A stretch of DNA of 64,000 nt from a virus. Location: positions 1 through 64,000 of IMG/VR virus record IMGVR_UViG_3300005253_000523; one strand, written 5' to 3'. Below are positions 61,533-64,000 of this stretch, piece after piece. Each line of letters starts with the position of its first letter. The first letter of the stretch is position 1. The position numbers and the translations under genes were made by a program. Under the pieces are notes generated by a model. That model worked only from the letters and a program-made list of their open reading frames with translations, searched no databases and was not told the DNA's origin.

Positions 61533-61952
61533 ATGGACCAACCGAAGACCGTGACCGTGGAAAAGGCCATCAACTTGCGCGATGGCGAGGAGCTGCAGGG
61601 TTTCATCAAGGAGGCCATCTCTGCCATCCGCCGCGTGAAAGGCGTCGACGGCAAGGCCAACGACGACATGTTTCTCACCGGGATCTTCAAGGACCATCTC
61701 GTCGCGCGCACCCTGGAGAAGGGAAAGTTTTTCCGGTTCCCGTTCACGCGCGATGGCAGCGGCGTCCTGAAGCTCGGCAAGGGAATGGAAGTGAAACAGA
61801 TCTTCGCGCCGGTCGCGGCGTCGGTCGAGAAGTCAGAGGATCCGGATCAGCACGTCGAGGTGATGCTCGCCATCGCCAAGAGTGCATCGATCGAGACAGA
61901 GGAACATCCGATCGTCGACGACCCCGGCTGGGGTTCTGTTCTCGGAACCTAG
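61533..61952 (+). CDS. Protein with the scaffold-type C-terminal tag GWGSVLGT
   Basis: 139 residues: TVTVEKAINLRDGEELQGFI, AISAIRRVKGVDGKANDDMF, FFRFPFTRDGSGVLKLGKGM and MLAIAKSASIETEEHP. The last residues DDPGWGSVLGT repeat the end of the scaffold-like protein (DDIGWGSVLGT). The two genes use different codons for it, so it is conserved at the protein level. The protein is otherwise not recognised. Perhaps it is packaged into the head. Confidence 0.7.
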   Translation: MDQPKTVTVEKAINLRDGEELQGFIKEAISAIRRVKGVDGKANDDMFLTGIFKDHLVARTLEKGKFFRFPFTRDGSGVLKLGKGMEVKQIFAPVAASVEKSEDPDQHVEVMLAIAKSASIETEEHPIVDDPGWGSVLGT

Positions 61953-62182
61953 AACGCGGTCGCCGGTCGCTTCGCGCCGTTGGTGATCTCGTCCCAGCAC
62001 TCGCCGCAGACCTCGGTGTTCCACTCCGTCTCGTAGTGGGCCGGCTGCTCGTTGCACTCTTGACACGGCCGCTCCTTTGAATCGGTCTGGTTTCTATTCT
62101 CGATGAAACGCCGCGCGGTGATGACCAGCGTGGTCAGTTCATCAAGTAACCGTTCAATCCGTTTTCGCGTCTCTCCGTGCAT
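61949..62182 (-). CDS. Small zinc protein
   Basis: 77 residues: TRKRIERLLDELTTLVITAR then CQECNEQPAHYETEWNTEVC, GECWDEI. A CxxC...CxxC zinc ribbon after a helix. It is convergent with the 61533 gene and overlaps it by 4 bases. Confidence 0.65.
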   Translation of the reverse strand: MHGETRKRIERLLDELTTLVITARRFIENRNQTDSKERPCQECNEQPAHYETEWNTEVCGECWDEITNGAKRPATAF

Positions 62183-62792
62183 CGATCTCTCCGGTGATGA
62201 GTTTCTGTAAGCTGGATGCCTTGGTCACGTAAAGGGAATCGATCTGCAGCACTTGCTCGTACAGGACGCAGCGCTGAACCAAGTTGTGGGCGACGGCATG
62301 CCGGTTGCGCCAGCTATCGATCCGAGCATTGCGTTCCCGGCACCGAGCGACGTCCTCTGCCAGGTCATCCATCTCTGCATCGACCGCGTCCTGGACAGCG
62401 AAGGCAAGGTCGCCGGCTTCGTGTATCGGCGCAATGAACATGGCCGACTCCATCGTGGACAGGATTGCCTTGAACGCTTGCAGCTCGGGCAGGTACGGCG
62501 CGGCCACGAAGTAGAGCCCACCGTTCCACGCGCGCAGGGATACGGCGCCGAGGTATCCGAGCAAGGCACGCGTGATCATTTTCCGAATTTCGGAAACAAC
62601 GTAGACGCCGCCCTTCTTGTCGGGAGGCATGTACGACTGATCCAGATCCATGCTGACCATCATCTCTCGGAGGTTGGTCACGTCGACGCGCAGGTCACGG
62701 CCGAGCGACCACCACACCAGGAATCCGATCGGCGGTTCACCGAACCAGAGTCGCTTGACCAGCTCTGGCCGGACCTGTTTAGCCTTCGGCAT
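62154..62792 (-). CDS. Hypothetical protein, MPKAKQ cassette gene
   Basis: 212 residues from ATG 62792. Start MPKAKQVRPELVKRLWFGEP, then DLRVDVTNLREMMVSMDLDQ, KGGVYVVSEIRKMITRALLG and VDAEMDDLAEDVARCRERNA. Not recognised. The start lies in the repeated 21-bp junction, inside the end of the gene above. Confidence 0.65.
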   Translation of the reverse strand: MPKAKQVRPELVKRLWFGEPPIGFLVWWSLGRDLRVDVTNLREMMVSMDLDQSYMPPDKKGGVYVVSEIRKMITRALLGYLGAVSLRAWNGGLYFVAAPYLPELQAFKAILSTMESAMFIAPIHEAGDLAFAVQDAVDAEMDDLAEDVARCRERNARIDSWRNRHAVAHNLVQRCVLYEQVLQIDSLYVTKASSLQKLITGEIDARRDAKTD

Positions 62793-63165
62793 TGGTATCA
62801 TCCTGCGCGTGGAAATAGCGCCAGTCATTGGAATCGACTCCAACGAAACACGTTGACACAAAGTCTGCCGACCTCACTTCGAATAGGTTGCTGCCTGTCG
62901 TGTTTGGTGGTGGGTGGTCGATCGCGATGATCGCGCGAAGCTCCCAACCCTGAACGCCGAAGTTCACCTCAACCTCATCGCCGCTCGATGGTCGGACACG
63001 TTCGGTATCTTTGCACTCTGTCACAAGCCGTATTGCCAAGTCGGCCAGCTCTCGCCACTTCTCTTTACCGGCTTCGCTGTGGTACTCCCACGCTGACTCG
63101 TCTGACCATTCGTAACAGCACAGTTCTTTCGCGATCAGGTCGCGTGCCTGTTTAGCCTTCGGCAT
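62779..63165 (-). CDS. Hypothetical protein, MPKAKQ...NAEG cassette gene
   Basis: 128 residues: MPKAKQARDLIAKELCCYEW, SDESAWEYHSEAGKEKWREL and FEVRSADFVSTCFVGVDSND. It ends NAEG, whose codons overlap the next gene's start. Not recognised. Confidence 0.65.
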   Translation of the reverse strand: MPKAKQARDLIAKELCCYEWSDESAWEYHSEAGKEKWRELADLAIRLVTECKDTERVRPSSGDEVEVNFGVQGWELRAIIAIDHPPPNTTGSNLFEVRSADFVSTCFVGVDSNDWRYFHAQDDTNAEG

Positions 63166-63388
63166 TGTCAGTCAATCCGACCAGCTTCTGCGGCCGTATA
63201 TCAGAGAACTCTTTCAACAGCGCGGTCTCGCCTGCATCCGTAGCAACGAAATCACCCTTATCATCTCTACGAGCCCAACCATTGCGTACGCACTCATTTG
63301 CCGTGGCATGACTGATTGTATCGCCAGGGAAAAGCGGACCATTCCGATAGATGTTAAACAATTCTTCGACAACGTGTTTTAGGGCCAT
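63152..63388 (-). CDS. Hypothetical protein ending NAEG
   Basis: 78 residues with AAGGAGAAACG upstream. MALKHVVEELFNIYRNGPLF then SHATANECVRNGWARRDDKG look like a winged-helix-type start. It ends VGLTDNAEG. Not recognised. Confidence 0.65.
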   Translation of the reverse strand: MALKHVVEELFNIYRNGPLFPGDTISHATANECVRNGWARRDDKGDFVATDAGETALLKEFSDIRPQKLVGLTDNAEG

Positions 63389-63444
63389 GAATTTCGTTTC
63401 TCCTTTTTGATCAACTCGGGCCGCGCCTGTTTAGCCTTCGGCAT
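63379..63444 (-). CDS. Mini ORF starting with the junction repeat
   Basis: 21 residues: MPKAKQARPELIKKEKRNSW then P. It starts in the junction repeat exactly like the MPKAKQ genes, but stops soon; its sequence also holds the ribosome site for the next gene. Probably the stump of a cassette gene or a leader peptide. Confidence 0.4.
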   Translation of the reverse strand: MPKAKQARPELIKKEKRNSWP

Positions 63445-63739
63445 TGAGCGGCGTCCTTGCGCGTGGCTTGCCGCGCTCGATCCAATTGGCGTGAGCCTCG
63501 CGCACCAGCTCCTCGACCTTGACCGGTACGTCGGGACCGTTCTGGCAGGACCGTGCCGCGATCGGTTTCTCGATGTCGCAGCAATCCATGTTCACGGTCT
63601 GCCGTTCCGGGTGGCATTCGATCTCGAAATCCCAGCCAGCCTCAGTAAGTTCCGCTGCCAGCGCCTCGACGTCGTCCGCCATGTCGATGAACTCTGCGCT
63701 GCGACCACCATGCGGGAATGTGAATTGCGTGAACTTCAT
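63431..63739 (-). CDS. Hypothetical protein ending NAEG
   Basis: 102 residues from ATG 63739 with GGAGG upstream. FTQFTFPHGGRSAEFIDMAD, DVEALAAELTEAGWDFEIEC and PVKVEELVREAHANWIERGK. It ends TPLNAEG over the junction repeat. Not recognised. Confidence 0.65.
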   Translation of the reverse strand: MKFTQFTFPHGGRSAEFIDMADDVEALAAELTEAGWDFEIECHPERQTVNMDCCDIEKPIAARSCQNGPDVPVKVEELVREAHANWIERGKPRARTPLNAEG

Positions 63740-63758
63740 CAGTCCTCCTTTGCTTCGT

Positions 63759-64000
63759 TCACCGTGCCTCGATCTGAACTGCGGCAGGTTCTGCACAGTT
63801 CGATGGATTCATGTAGTGGTACAAATCTTCTTCAAAGATCCATCCATCTTTAGTGACTTGCTTGCACTTCGCAAAATTCAAAACGCGGAAAGCATCACAC
63901 CGCTTGATGTAATCGACAGCGAGGATTGAGTGAAATCCATAGTGGGTCTCCCACACGCTTAGCACTAGAGGTAACTTGAAAACGTCGATACTGGGGCTGA
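63759..64000 (-). CDS. Partial gene running off the right edge
   Basis: The frame from the stop at 63759 stays open to base 64000 with no required start inside the window: SPSIDVFKLPLVLSVWETHY, GFHSILAVDYIKRCDAFRVL and FEEDLYHYMNPSNCAEPAA. GTG at 63965 is a possible start if the gene is short. AT-rich compared with its neighbours. Not recognised. Confidence 0.55.
   Translation of the reverse strand, partial: SPSIDVFKLPLVLSVWETHYGFHSILAVDYIKRCDAFRVLNFAKCKQVTKDGWIFEEDLYHYMNPSNCAEPAAVQIEAR

Larger units (their letters stand above)
62780..63447 (-). repeat. Three copies of a 21-bp gene-junction repeat
   Basis: The plus-strand sequence GCCTGTTTAGCCTTCGGCATT, or nearly so, occurs at about 62778-62796, 63147-63166 and 63425-63444. 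On the minus strand each copy reads aATGCCGAAGGCTAA, which encodes the stop of one gene (N-A-E-G-stop) and the start of the next (M-P-K-A-K-Q) in two frames. Confidence 0.8.

Noticed and set aside
1-64000. CRISPR array
   Set aside because: No run of regularly spaced direct repeats was found; the repeats seen are in coding sequence, promoters or gene junctions.

Overview
The window is one contiguous piece of a double-stranded DNA tailed-phage (or prophage) genome of moderately high GC. It is cut at both ends: a fibre-like virion gene runs off base 1 and a small gene runs off base 64000. There are no rRNA, tRNA or core bacterial genes. The host cannot be fixed from sequence. The promoters are ordinary bacterial -35/-10 elements, and many place the start codon 6-8 nt after the -10 box, so leaderless transcripts look normal here; that suits hosts that translate leaderless mRNA well.

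Layout. (1) 1-18.9 kb, minus strand: the virion and packaging block, read right to left as a small basic protein, a ParB-methyltransferase fusion, TerL, two small virion-type proteins, portal (with intein), MuF-like head protein (with intein), a Dam methylase/His-rich/XkdF-protease fusion, a scaffold-like acidic protein, major capsid protein, three small proteins and two fibre-type proteins. (2) 18.9-20.3 kb, minus: a transglycosylase-like lysis gene, an AbrB-like protein and an HD phosphohydrolase. (3) 20.4-27.9 kb, mostly plus: DUF932, DUF2786, DnaJ-type zinc, Gp37/Gp68 and ASCH genes, then short leaderless genes behind near-identical promoters. (4) 27.9-44.6 kb, minus: dozens of small, ATGA-coupled accessory genes of mostly unknown function. 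(5) 44.6-51.1 kb, minus: an HNH-type gene, endolysin, KhpA-like KH protein, a resolvase-like nuclease and membrane proteins. (6) 51.1-59.9 kb, minus: replication block with UvrD-type helicase, AEP primase, a Cys-motif protein, C5-methyltransferase with an overprinted second gene, SNF2 helicase (with intein) and an RHH regulator. (7) 60.2-64 kb: small accessory genes with a repeated gene-junction sequence.

Most notable points. Two of the three inteins carry a VSR/PD-(D/E)XK-type homing endonuclease gene in another reading frame than the intein, rather than fused in frame. A 15-bp palindrome (consensus CTAAAGCGGGTTTAG) sits in the -35/-10 spacer of about nine dispersed promoters on both strands and looks like a phage-wide operator. 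A Dam methylase is fused to a prohead protease through a domain with seven His-x-His motifs. Two unrelated proteins 54 kb apart end in the same octapeptide, GWGSVLGT.

Taken together the phage packages DNA with TerL/portal/MuF/XkdF-type head genes, modifies DNA with three methyltransferases, replicates with its own primase and helicases (no DNA polymerase is in this window), and lyses with an amidase and probably a transglycosylase.
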